A stretch of 64,000 nt of DNA from Lepas anatifera (taxonomy: Eukaryota > Arthropoda > Thecostraca > Lepadidae): positions 1,396,001-1,460,000 of the forward strand of contig JAOTON010001937.1 of NCBI GenBank assembly GCA_034440635.1. Reading direction: 5' to 3'. Below are positions 28,464 to 40,435 of the stretch, in pieces; the stretch's first letter is position 1, and every line of letters starts with the position of its first letter. Both the position numbers and the translations under genes were made by a program. The notes under the pieces are model-generated. The model was not told where the DNA came from and did no database searches. It worked only from the letters and a program-made list of their open reading frames with translations.

Positions 28464-29494
28464 CGGTGGTGAGTGACAATAATTGAAATATCGGAGCAAC
28501 TTTGGTGGAAAAAGACCAGTAACAGTTACTCAAACCCTCAAAGCATGAAATAGAAATACCTGGAATGGAGACTTCAATAGGTACAAACCCTTCCCGCTTT
28601 TGGGTGTCATTCTAAAACATTAAAAATTGTTCGGTAAGTAAAGCTCAGTAAGGACTAATGTGAAGTTTATGGGAGATGTGCTGGCTAGAGGTGGGACTTT
28701 TTTGTCCCGCGGTCCCGGCGGGACTAAAGCCAGGACCAAAGACTAGACGCCGGGACTGTGCTGGGACCAGAGCCAGTCTGGATAAGAAATTCATGATAAT
28801 GGTTTCCACATTTCATCTAAAACTAAGATAAGAGATAAAATATAACTGTGACTTTCCAGCACTCCATTGCCTCCTTGATGCAATTTTCCAACTTTATAAG
28901 ATGAGAAAAGTTCAATTCAACTAGATGAAAGAGAAAAATAATGTTGCACACACACAGCACAGAACACAGCTCTCACTAAGTTCCATTCTTTGGAAACAAC
29001 ATTTTCAGATGTAATTCCTATTCCTTCACTTAATTATGAAGCAACTCAGTGACACAACCAGAATACAACCCAAAAAATGGTGGGTACTGGGGTCAAAATC
29101 ACTTTGAATTGAAGGAAAAAACATTTTTTGCATATAGGTACTGGAAGGCATAACAAAAGCTTGATTGAAAAGAGAATTCTGGAATTGGCGATTGGAAATG
29201 GCCGTCCCTACCAACCCCACTGTTTCAATTGCCTTCTCTCTCTAAAAAATACTCAACAGTATTTCAAATTACCTACGTCTCAGCGTTATGTCGTGAATAA
29301 AACGTGAATGGCTTCAATTTCTTCAACCACATTCAACTACCGCACCACGCTTCGTTGTAGACAACAAGAAGAATAATAAAGATAAAAAACAAGTGTGCGC
29401 CACTACTGTCTTTGAAGAAAAATTAACCACGCAGAAGCACCAGCTTTAGTAGCCTCAAGGCTAAAAAGTATTTGAACCATGTGATAATTCAGTA
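28464..29494. other. No gene recognised
   Basis: Contains a near-palindromic GTCCCGCGGTCCCGGCGGGAC-like segment, starting near 28713. Otherwise AT-rich with short open frames. Confidence 0.35.
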
Positions 29495-30024
29495 AATTTA
29501 GGGACATGCTACTACACTGCCGACTCCAACTGCCAAAACTCAAAATCTGAACCATTGCAGTAACTGCTTAGCTTTTCGGTATGCTAATAGCTTACTACCT
29601 TTTCTACAAATTTGTATCTTTTGGTGAGGTTTCGTTCACTAGAAACTGTTTTATTAGACTTTTTGTTAACCGGAAGTAGGGTCGGTTACTGCCAGAACTA
29701 GGTGCCAAAACTCAACTCACGAAGGCATGTTACAATCGCCTAAAAAAGCTTTGTGCCGAGCTAAAAATAACAATTCTTAAAATTTGTACCTTTTCACGAT
29801 GTTCCTTTCCAGGACAAGTGTAAAATCATAGATTAAAAACCTCACTACTTTTATTACAGCGGAATACTTTCAGCTGCTCTTGGTCTTCATGCCCGGAACC
29901 GAAAGCTGCATACCAGATCAGAAATAACCCAGCATTCTTCCCCATATCCCAAGATATCAATAATTCCCCATACCAGGAGCAGGGGCGTACTTAAAACGTT
30001 GTGAACACAAGAAAGAACGACAGC

Positions 30025-30257
30025 GCATAGGTGGAATCAGAATTTCCGACGGGGGGCGCCATCCGGAACAGGGGGCACCACTTTTGACCTGCAAAACCTA
30101 TCAGGTGAGCAGAAAATCTTATTGGTGGGTGCTGATTTTCGCAACCGGAGCGGGGATGGGAAGCGACATTTTAGGGGGCGACATAGACCTTGCATGGGGG
30201 TGCCGAGGGCTGATCGGGGGAGGGCGCGAGACCTCTGTCCCCTGGATTCGCCTATGC
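30025..30257. mobile_element. MITE with GCATAGGYG-type termini
   Basis: The left end is GCATAGGTGGAATCAG; the right end, complemented, is GCATAGGCGAATCCAG. About 233 bp, non-coding, with a counterpart at 58302-58533 and a relative at 11388-11630. Confidence 0.65.
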
Positions 30258-30645
30258 GACAGAGGCGTGCTAAGACTGCTGGAAAGGGGTGCAGTTGGAA
30301 AAGGCGTTCAAAAGAGACTGCTGGTAACGAGATGTATTCTACAGAGGCGTGCTCAGAAGGTTAGGAAAATGGTACAGTTGGCAAAGGCGTGTCCAGGAGA
30401 CTGCTAGTAGGAGCATGTAATGCGGACAGGCATGCTCAGAGTGCTAAAAAGAAGATATATAGTACAAAAGCGAACTCAGAGTGCTGGAAAAGAGTGCATT
30501 GTATGTACAGAGGTGGTCTCGGACTGTTAGGAAGGGGTTGCAAGTGGAAAAGGCGTCTCCCGAAGACTGCTGGTGGGGGATGATTTATTCGGAGGCGTGT
30601 TCAGAATGCTGGGAAGAGGTGCAATTGGCAAAGGCGTGTCCAGAT
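30255..30645 (+). repeat. Diverged ~84-bp tandem repeat
   Basis: The motif ACAGAGGCGTGCTCAGA, followed by GTGCTGGAAA and GGTGCAGTTGGAAAAGGCGT, recurs at about 30258, 30342, 30424, 30508 and 30590. Related AGGCGTGCT motifs occur in the arms of the telomere-type structure at 27.2 and 28.3 kb. Confidence 0.7.
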
Positions 30646-33600
30646 CAGTGGCGTAGCCAGAGTAGTCGTTGGGGACCACGGACCCCTTTGGCAGATCTTG
30701 TGCAACTGGAAAACACGAGCATTGAACTGGAGGGCCCCTGAGCTTGGTCGCACGGGACCCCCGAACTTAGTCTCAAAGGGCCTCCGGGCTTGATATCAGG
30801 GGCCCCGGAGCTTAATGTCAAATTGCCCTCCAAACTCGATCTCGGGGACCCTGAGCCTGGTCTCTGTGGCCCTTGGCTGGTCTCGGGGAGTTCCCCGAGC
30901 CTGGTCTCAGGGGTACTCCGGTATCGAGGGCTCTCAAGTATCGAACATTGATCTTGGGGCCAACTGAGCTTGGTCTCAGGGGGCCCCGAGTTGGTCTCAG
31001 GTGCCCCCGAGCTTTGTTTCAGGAAGCCCCCCGAGCTTGGTCTCAGAGGACCCCCAAAACTTAGTCTCAGAGGACCGCCAAGCTTAATATCAGTGGCCTG
31101 AGCTTGGTCTCAGTGGGCTCCATGAGCGTGGTCTCAGGGGCACCTCGATCATCGGTATCAAGGGCTCCGGATTATCGAACATTGATATCGGGGGCACCTG
31201 AGCGTGGTCTCAGGGGCCCTGAGTGGGTCTCAGGAGCCTGAACATGGTCCCAGGGGCCCCAATTGGGCCTCTGGGATCTTAGTCTTAAGATGTTAAGAAG
31301 GTCCGTGAGACCAATCTTAAGATTGGTGTCACGGGCCTTTTGATCTTGGTCTCACGGTCTTTCGATCTTGGTCTCAGGGAGCCCCCGAGCTTGGTCTCAG
31401 GGCCCCCAAGCTTGGTGTCAGGGGACCCCGAACTTAGTTGCAGGGGACCCCCGAGCTTGGTCTCAGAGGATCCCCAAATTGGTCTCAGAGGACCCCCAAG
31501 CTTGGTCTTAGTGGCCTGAGCTTGGTCTCAGTGGGCTCCACGAGCTTGGTCTCAGGGGACCCCCGAGCTTTGTTTCAGGAAACCCCTGAACTTGGTCCCA
31601 GGGGACCCCCGAGCTTGGTTTCAGTGGCCCGAACTTGGCCTCAGGGGCTCCCCGAGCTTAGTGTCAGGGGTCCCTCGATCATCGCTATCGAGGGCTCCGG
31701 ATTATCGAACATTGATCTTGGGGCCCCTGATCTTGGTCTCAGAAGCCCCCCGAGCTTGGTCTCAGGGGCCCCCAGCCTGGTCTCAGGGGACCCCCGAGCT
31801 TGTCCTCCGGTGGTCTGAGCTTGTTCTCAGGGGGCTTCACAAGCTTGGTCTCAGGGGCCCTCGATCATCGATATCAAGGACTCTGGATTATCGAACATTG
31901 ATCTCCGGGGCCCTGAGCTTGGTCTCAGCGGGGCCCTGAGTTGGTCTCAGGGGCCCCGAGCTTGGTCTCAGGGGCCCCGAGCTTGGTCTCAGGGGTCCCA
32001 AACTTGGTCCCACGGTCCTTTTGATCTTGGTCTCACGGTCTTTCGGTCTTGGTATCAGTGGTTCCCCGAGCTTGGTCTCAGGTCCCCCGAGCTTGGTCTC
32101 AGAGGACCCCCAAAACTTAGTCTCAGAGGACCGCCAAGCTTGGTGTCAGTGGCCTGAGCTTGGTCTCAGTGGGCTCCACGAGCGTGGTCTCAGGGGCACC
32201 TCTATCATCGGTATCAAGGGCTCCGGATTATCAAACATTGATATCGGGGGCCCCTGAGCGTGGTTTCAGGAGTCCTGAGTTGGTCTCAGGGGCCTGAAAA
32301 TGGTCCGGACCCCAATTGAGGGCCCTGGGATCTTAGTCTTAAGATATTAAGAAGGTCCGTGGGACCAATCTTAAGCTTGGTCCCACGGGCCTTTTGTTCT
32401 TTGTCTCACGGTCTTTCAGTCTTGGTCTCAGGGAGCCCCCGGGCTTGGTCTCAGGGCCCCCAAGCTTGGTGTCAGGGGACCCCGAACTTAGTTGCAGGGG
32501 ACCCCCGAGCTTGGTCTCAGAGGATCCCCAAACTTAGTCTCAGAGGACCCCCAAGCTTGGTCTTAGTGGCCTGAGCTTGGTCTCAGTGGGCTCCACGAGC
32601 TTGGTCTCAGGGGCACCTCGATCATCGGTATCAAGGGCTCCGGATTATCGAGCATTGATCTCGGGGGCCCTAACCTTGGTCTCAGGGGGCCCTGAGTTGT
32701 TCTCAGGGGCCCCGGCTTGGTCTCAGGGCCCCAAACACTTGGTCCCATGGGCCTTTCGATATTGGTCTCAAGCACCTTTCGGTCTTGGTTTCAGGAGGAA
32801 TTTGAGCTTGGTCTCAGGGGCCCACGAGCCTGGTCTCTGGGGACCCCGAGCTTGTCCTCAATGGCCTGGGCTTGGTCTCAAAGGGCTCCACAAGCTTGGT
32901 CTCAGGGGCCCTTGATCATCGATATCAAGGGCTCCGGATTATCAAACATTGATATCGGGGCCCCTGAGCCTGGTCTCAGGCGCCCGAGTTAGTCTCAGGC
33001 GCCCGAGCTTGGTCTCAGGGGCCCCGAGTTGGTTTCAGGGGCCCGAGCTTGGTCTCAGGGCCCCAAACTTGGTCCCACGGGCCTTTTGATCTTGGTCCCA
33101 TGAGCCTTTCGATCTTGGTCTCAGGGGCCCCTGAGCTTGGTCTCAGGGGCCTCAAGTTGATTTCAGGGGCCCGAGCTTGGTCCCACGGGCCTTTTGATCT
33201 TGGTCCCACGAGCCTTTCGATCTTGGTCTCACGGGCCTTTCGATTTTGGTCTCAGGGGGCCCCGAGCTTGGTCTCAGGGGAACCTTTAGGCTTAGTCTCA
33301 GTGTGCTCCACGAGCATGGTCTCAGGGGCCCTTGATCATCGATATCAAGGGCTCCGTATTATCGAACATTGATCTCGGGGGCCCTGACCTTGGTCTCAGG
33401 GGGTCCTGAGTTGGTCTCAGGGGCCCCGAGCTTGGTCCCACGGGTCTTTTGATCTTGGTCCCATGGGCCTTTCGATCTTGGTCTCACGGGCGTTTTGGTC
33501 TTGGTCTCATGGGCTCCCGAGCTTGGTCTCAGGGGGGCCCAGAGCTTGGTCTCAGGGTCCCCCTCGAGCTTGGTCTCAGAGATTCCGAGCTGGTCTCAGG

Positions 33601-35040
33601 GGCCGAGCTTGACCTCGGGGCCCCAAACCTGGTCCCACGGGCCTTTTGATCCTGGTCCCATGGGCCTTTCGATATTGGTCTCACGGGCCTTTATGTCTTG
33701 GTCTCATGGGCTCCCGAGCTTGGTCTCAGGGGCCCTCCGAGATTCATCACAGGGGTTCCCCGAACTTGTTGTCAGGGATCCTCCGAACTTGGTTTCAGGG
33801 CCCTTCCCCCGGGCTTTGTCTCAGGGGCCCCGAGCTTGGTCCTCCGAGCATCGGTAGCGATGGCACTGGAGTGCCGAACATTGATCTCAAGGGGGGGGCA
33901 ATATTGATATCGGAGTACCCCCAACTATCGATATCGATGGCCTCACGAGTAAGGAACGCGCATTGGCCTCACAGAATGTTGTGTTTGGTCTCAGAAGCCC
34001 CAGGCTTCAGGGGCCCCCAAGCATCGGTATCGAGGGGCTCCAGAGTACATAACATCAGTCTCGAGGGGCTCCGAATATTTATCTGGGGAGCCCCCGAACA
34101 TCGGTGTCGAGTTACTCCTGAGGTAAGCGCGAGCACGACCCTAAGGGTGTCCCCGAGCCTGATCTAAGTGGGACCCTGAGCTTGGTCTTAGGAGCCCCCG
34201 TGCATTACTATCAAGGGCCTCAGTAGTATTGGTCTCGGTGGGGGGGGGGCAAGCAATGATTTCAGGGGTATTCAAATGTTGATCCCGGAGGGCCCTCGAA
34301 TATATGGATGCAGTGACATAGCCAAGGGGTCCTAGGAGTCTGCGGACCCCCCTTGGGCTAATTTGAGCCACTGCAAATGATTCTCTGATCACTGTGCCCC
34401 CTGAGTCAGTCTCAGGGGACCCTGAAGATTCGTTCTCAGGGCGTCTCGAGTCGGCTTTAGGGCCCCCGCCCTGAGAGTCGGTCTCAAGGCCCCCGAAAGT
34501 AGATTTCAGAGGGCCCCTGAGAGTTGGTCTCAGGGGGCCCGAGTGTCGGTCTCAGTGGGCCCTGAGAGTCGGTATCAGTGGGGGCCGAGCTAGTCCCAGA
34601 GGCCCCAGAGAATGGTTCTCAGGGCCCGCGAAAGTCTATTTCAGCGAGTCTCCTGAGAGTCAGTCTCTAAGAACTTCAAAATTCGGTCAAGGGGACCCCG
34701 AGAGTCAGTTTAAGGGGACTTCTGAGATTTGGTCCCAGGGGTCCCTCCCCACGAGTGTCGGTCTCAGGGGGGCCCATAGTCTCACGGGCGTCTCTCTCAG
34801 GAGTAAATATTTACTTTCAGGTGGCCCCGAGATTAATCTGAGGGCCCGAGAGATAGTCTCACTTGATGCGCAGAGTACTGGTCTCAGGGGGCCCCCAGGG
34901 ACAATACTGGAAGCCCTTGAGACTTATCCTCAGGCTGTGCCCCCATTTTTTGTATAAGGGGCCCCGAGAGCAGATCTCAGGGAGCACCCAAAAGTTAGTC
35001 TCAGATTGCTTCCGAGAGTCAGTCTCAGCGACATCCGGAA
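30646..35040 (+). repeat. GGTCTC/GGGGCCCC minisatellite, block 1 (plus orientation)
   Basis: Units of about 21-24 bp of the form GAGCTTGGTCTCAGGGGCCC, interrupted every few hundred bases by a ~50-bp spacer with GATCATCGGTATC and TATCGAACATTGATCTC. The block starts at a CAGTGGCGTAGCC motif (30646) and contains a second, mutated one at 34311. A higher-order period of about 1,050 bp is visible (31338 and 32388 begin near-identical runs). Long open frames here are repeat artefacts. Confidence 0.92.
33840..34990 (+). repeat. Segmental duplication inside the array, copy 1
   Basis: The same order of spacer, CAGTGACATAGCC motif and diverged GGTCTC units recurs at about 37010-38150, a shift of roughly 3.2 kb. 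Confidence 0.7.
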
Positions 35041-35044
35041 GTTA

Positions 35045-36020
35045 GTCTTGGGGTTCAGAAACCTCTGAGACCAGGCCCGTGGAGCCCCCTGAGACCAAAC
35101 TCGGGGGCTCTGAGACCAAGCTCGGGGAACCCCTGATACCAAGACCGAAAGGCCGTGAGACCAAGATCGAAAAGCCCGTGGGACCAAGATCAAAAGTTCC
35201 CGGGGCACCAAGTTTGAAGCCCCTGAGACCAAGCTCAGGGCCCCTGAGACCAAGCTCAGGGCCCCTGAGACCAAGCTCAGGGGCTCCCGAAATCAATGTT
35301 CGATAATCCGGAGACCTTGATACCGATATTTGAGGTGCCCCTGAGACCATGCTCGTGGAGCACACTGAGGCCAAGCTCAGGCCACTGAGCCCAAGCTTGG
35401 GGGTCCTCTGAGACCAAGCTCGTGGGTCCCCTGAGACTAATTTCGGGGGCCCTGAGACCAAGCTTGGGAACCCCTGATACCAAGACCGAAGGACCGTGAG
35501 ACCAAGATCGAAAAGCCCGTGGGACCAAGATCAAAAGTGCCCAGGGCACCACGTTTGAAGCCCCTGAGACCAAGCTCGGGGCCCCTGAGACCAAGCTCAG
35601 GGGCTCCCGATATCAATATTCAATAATCCGGAGACCTTGATACCAATGATCGAGGTGCCCCTGAGACCATGCTCGTGGAGCACACTGAGACCAAGCTCAG
35701 GCCACTGAGACCAAGCTTGGGGGTCCTCTGAGACCAAGCTCGCGGGCCCCCTGAGACCAAGATGGAAAGGCCCGTGAGACCAAGATCGAAAGGCCCGTGG
35801 GAACAAGATCAAAAGGACCGTGGGACCAAGTTTGGGGCCCTGAGACCAAGCTCGGGCCCCTGAGACCAACCGCAGCCCCTGCGACCAAACTCAGGGGCCC
35901 CCTGAGACCAAGCTCGAAGGGGGCCCTGAGACCAAGCTCTGAACCCCCTTGAGATCAAGCTCAGGATCCCATGAGACCAAGGCCAAAAGGCCCGTGAGAC
36001 CAAGATCGAAAGGCCCATGG
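35045..36020 (-). repeat. GGTCTC minisatellite, block 2 (inverted)
   Basis: The unit now reads GAGACCAAGCTCAGGGGCCC on the plus strand, the complement of block 1. The switch occurs near 35045 and reverts at 36024 with a CAGTGGCGTAGCC motif. Confidence 0.9.
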
Positions 36021-36023
36021 GAC

Positions 36024-38960
36024 CAGTGGCGTAGCCAAGGGGGGGTCCTTGGGGTCCGCGGACCCCCTTGGGCTGACCTTATGCACTGGAAAACACGAGG
36101 ATTGGTCTCAGGGGCCCCCTTGAGCTTGGTCTCAGGGGCCCCCAAGCTTGGTCTTACGGGCCCCCTGATCTTGGTCTCAGGGGGCCCCCGAGCTCGGTCT
36201 CAGGGGCCCCCGAGCTTGGTCTCAGGGAGCGCCCAAGCTTGGTCTCAAGGGACCTCCGAACTTGGTCTCAGGGGCCCCCGAGCTTGGTCTCAGGGGGCCC
36301 CCGAGCTTGGTCTCACGGGCTTTCCGAGCTTGGTCTCAGGGGCCCCCGATCATCGGTATTGAGGACTCCAGAGTATCGAAAATTGATCTCGGGGGCCCTG
36401 AGCTTGGTCTCAGGGGGCCCCGAGCTTTGCCTCAGGGGCCTCCCGAGCTTGGTCTCAAGGGACCTCCGAACTTGGTCTCAGGGGCCCCTGATCATCGGTA
36501 TCGAAACTCTAGGTAACCAGACATTGATCTCGGGGGCCCCCTGAGCTTGGTCTCAGGGGGCCCCGAGCTCGGTCTCAGGGGGCCCCGAGCTTGGTCTCAG
36601 GGCCCCTGAGCTTGGTCTCAAGGGACCTCCGAACTTGGTCTCAGGGGCTTTCCGAGCCTGGTCTCAGGGGCCCCCGATCATCGGTATCGAGGGCTCCAGA
36701 GTACCAAACATGGATCTCGGGGGCCCCTGAGCTCGGTCTCAGGGGCCCCTGAGCTTAATCTCACGGGATTTTCGATCTTGGTCTCAGAGGCCCCCCGAGC
36801 TTGGTGTCACGAGGCCCTCCGAGTTTGGTACCAGGGGACCCCCGAGCCTGGTCTCAGGCCCCCGAGTTTGGTCTCAGGGGGCTCCTCGAGCTTGGTCTCA
36901 GGTCCCCCAAGCTTGGTCTCAGGGCCCCCAAGGTTTGCATCAGGGGGCCCGAGCTTGGTCTCACGGGCCTTCCGAGCTTGGTCTCAGGGGGCCCCAGAGC
37001 TGGTCGCAGGGATCCCCCGAGCATTGGTATCGATGGCTCCGGAGCAGCGAACATTGATCTCGGGAAGTGGGGGGGGGACAATATTGATCTCGGGGTGTCC
37101 CCCGGCTATCGATATCGAGGGGACTTATGAGCGAGGCCCGAGAATTAGCCCCATGGGACCCAGAGTTTGGTCTCAGGGGCCGAGGCTTGGGCTCAGGGTC
37201 CCCGAGCATTGGTATCGAGGGGCTCCAGAGTACCGAGCATTAGTCTCGGGGGGCCTTCGAGTGTTGATCTGCTCCCCCAAACAACGGTGTCGAGTTACTC
37301 CTGAGAAAAGCGCAAGCATAGGCCTAAGGGTGCCCCCGAACCTGATCTAAGTGGAACCCCGAGCTTGGTCTTAGGAGCCCCGTGCATCAGTATCCAGGGG
37401 CTCTGGAGTATTGGTATCGGGGGGGGGTGAAGCAATGATTTCAGGGGCCTCCAAGTGCTGATCTCGGCGGGCCCCCGAATGTGTGGATGCAGTGGCGTAG
37501 CCAAGGGGTTCTAGGAGTCCGAGGACCCCCCCTTTGGGCCAATCTAAACCACTGCAAAGCATTCTCTGATCACGGGGCCCCCAGAATCAGTCTCAGAAGC
37601 ACCTGAAGATTCGTTCTCAGGGCGTCCCGAGTCGGCCTCAGGGCCCCGCCCTGAGGGTCAGTCTCAAGACCCCCAAAAGTAGATTACAGGGGGTCCCTGA
37701 GAGTTAGTCTCAGGGGATTCCGAAAGTCGGTCTCAGGGGCCCCGAGAGTCGGTCTCAGGGGGGTCGAGCTCGTCCCAGGGTCCCCAGAGAGTGGTTCTCA
37801 GGGCCCCGCGACAGACTATTTCAGGGGGCTCCATGAGAGTCAGTCTCAGAGAACCCCAAGGGTCGGTCAAGGGGACCCTGAGAGTCAGTCTTAGAGGACT
37901 CCCGATATTCGGTCCCATAGTCTTACGGGCGTCTCTCTCAGGAGTCAATATTTACTTTCAGGTGGCTCCGAGAATTAATCTAGGGGTCCGAGAGCTAGTC
38001 TCATTTGATCCGCAGAGTGCTGATCTCAGGAGGCCCCTGAGGGGGTAATCTTGGGAACCCTCGAGATTTAGCCTGAGGCTGTGCCCCCCCTAGTTGTTGC
38101 ATAAGAGGCCCCGAGAGTCAATTTCAGGGCGCACCTAAAAGTTAGTCTCAGAGTGCTCCCGGGAGCTAGTCTCCGGTTCGTCCAAGAGCTAATTTTGGGG
38201 CTTTGAGAATAATTCTCAGAGGTGCTCCCGAATTTTGGTCTCACGGCTCCGAGTTAGCCTTAGACCTCTGAGGGCTAATCTGGGCTTCCGAGAGGCAGTG
38301 TCGGGAGTGCCGTGCCAAATACTCAGTTTCAGGGGTGGTTCCACGCCTCCCTCATCGAGTGTTAGTCTCGGGGGCGACCCAGGGTAGTCTCAGAGGGCTG
38401 TCGGAAGTCATTCCCAGCCCCCGCCTCACCCCAGAGACAGCCTCAGGGGATCCCCAAGAGCTAATCTGGATGGCCCCGAGTGTCAGTCTCAGCCCCCTCC
38501 CCCAGAGCAAATCTGGGGGGGGCCCGATAAATAGGCCCAGAGGTGCTGCCGATAACTAATCTAGGGAGCCCCGAGAGATTCTCAGGAGTCCCCAATTTTG
38601 GTCAAGAGGCGCCGTGAATCAGTATCAGAGACTCCCTGAAATCTAATCGGGAGAGGGGCCGGAAATTAACCTTGTGAGTAGCGCCAAGTGTTGGTCTTGA
38701 CGGCCCCAGAGCTAGTCTCAGGTCCCCCAAGAACTGATCTCGGAAGCCCGAGTTATATTCAGGGGACCTTTCAGTTCTAGTGTAAGGAGGGCCGGAGAGC
38801 TAATCTCAGAGATCCGACAATTAGTCTCACGAGGTCTCCAGGAGTTAGTCTCAGGGGTTCCCAGAAGCTGCCCTCAAGTGTCCCCAAAAGCTAGTCTCAG
38901 CGAGCATTCCTCTCCTTCCTCCCCCCCTCAAAGTTATCCTCAGGGCCTCACGAGAGTAAG
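36024..38960 (+). repeat. GGTCTC minisatellite, block 3 (plus orientation)
   Basis: Starts with CAGTGGCGTAGCCAAGG, a hairpin (AGCCAAGGGGGG.TCC with GGACCCCCTTGGGCT), then GCACTGGAAAACACGAGGATTGG, and passes straight into clean units. A second CAGTGGCGTAG lies at 37490. Units become increasingly diverged to the right and fade near 38960. Confidence 0.9.
37010..38150 (+). repeat. Segmental duplication inside the array, copy 2
   Basis: Counterpart of 33840-34990, in the same orientation. Confidence 0.7.
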
Positions 38961-39109
38961 TTCCAGGGAGTCCCAGTAGGTAGTCTCATGGTACCCCCAA
39001 ATACTGGTTTTTTGCGGGAAAAGTGTTGTTTTCGGGGGTCCCAGATACTGGTTTCTGCGCCGTGTCAAGTGCTAGGCCCCTGGAGATCTCTGCTCGACCC
39101 AGGAGTCAG

Positions 39110-40200
39110 GGGGCGGGGGCGGTGGGTGATGGTCCTGGATGGCTTAACACTGGCATAGCAATACAAGCCCTGTACAAAGCCTATCAGAGACCTAAAGTCC
39201 AAGGAAGTACTCACCTCCCCAAGCCCCCGGGATCTCCAACCAATGGCTAGGGAGGAGTAAGTGAGCGGTTTCATCAGTAGGACTGTCCATGGAATAGGTT
39301 TTATATAGCATCTGGGGCACACTCATATATCCTTTTTATTGAGCGTCCTTTTTCCTTTCCGTTTCTTTTAGATTTTAGAATACAATCCAGAGATATTGCT
39401 TGAGATCCTAGGCTCAAAGAAGATTTAGAAAATCATATGCCCCTGAAAAATTTATATATTCCCATTGCGTACCAAAAAAGGCAAATTGAAACATATTGAT
39501 GAGGCACCATTCCTGAAGGAAAGGCAAAAATTAATCTAATTTTAGCATCCATAATAGCAAATCGAACAGGGAATTTGGAACTTCAGCTGGTTTTTCAATC
39601 TATTAGCTTAGTCCCAATAACTACCGTCCTAAATATTCTGAAATAAACAACTTTCAAATATTTTCGTAGGAAACCAGAAAAACAAGGAGAATGACACACA
39701 TTGATGAGCGTAATTCCCAAAAGAAAAATAGGTATGCAAGGTTTAAAATAACAATGACAGAGTAATCCAAGGCGATAGTTATCTCAGGGGCCTATTGTTT
39801 TGGTAATTTGCTCATTTACAACATAGCAAGGGTAAGAAAGTAATTCTGGTGAATTCATCAGGATCTTTCCGCGGAATAGACGGTATATGACGTCCGGAAT
39901 ACACCACCATCAACCATATCTCTTGTATTTTTATTCATTTTTTCCATTTCTTTGGAAACTTTCTGATTAAAGAGTTCATTAATTCGACACCCGGAAAAAA
40001 TTGGTAATCATTTTCCGTAGAAGACCATTTATTCGTATTAAAAACGACTGACCTTCAATGACTTCATAGCTGATTACCAGAGTGAATTGAGGTAAAGTCA
40101 GGTTTAACATCATGCACGCAGCAGCATTTGATTCCCGATATGTGCCATAAAACTGTTATTATAGCCACGCTGTCATATAGGTATGGGCCAGCCTTAATAT
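39110..40200 (+). repeat. Dispersed repeat, left arm of an inverted pair
   Basis: Matches the complement of 43980-45105, for example TGGCTTAACACTGGCATAGC, GAGCGTCCTTTTT and GAATTGAGGTA.AGTCAGGTT with their complements. A partial third copy lies at 13965-14090. Non-coding. Confidence 0.8.
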
Positions 40201-40435
40201 TTGGTGACCTAAACTTACCAACACTTGGTCGGATCGAGAAAAATCAAACTATAAACAAAATAATAACAAACACTTAAAAATGGATAGAAAAATTTCCGTC
40301 GTGTAAATGTTATAATGCCAAAATATTATACGACACATATAGGAGATGGGCCCCGACTACTAAGGGGCCCCCGGCCTGGGGGGCCCCCGACGGTAGTCGG
40401 ACCCCCCCCTTGGCCAAATCCTGGCTACGCCACTG
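40201..40435. other. Spacer and array head (inverted CAGTGGCGTAGCC)
   Basis: Ends with GGCTACGCCACTG at 40423-40435, the complement of the array-head motif, preceded by CCCCCCCTTGGCCAAATCCT. Confidence 0.6.

Larger units (their letters stand above)
29495..31640. repeat. Left arm of a ~2.1-kb inverted duplication
   Basis: Matches the complement of 57250-59440. Anchors include GACTTTTTGTTAACCGG near 29660 with its counterpart at 59250, the 84-bp tandem repeats, the MITE, and the start of the GGTCTC array. The two arms are about 26 kb apart. Confidence 0.85.
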
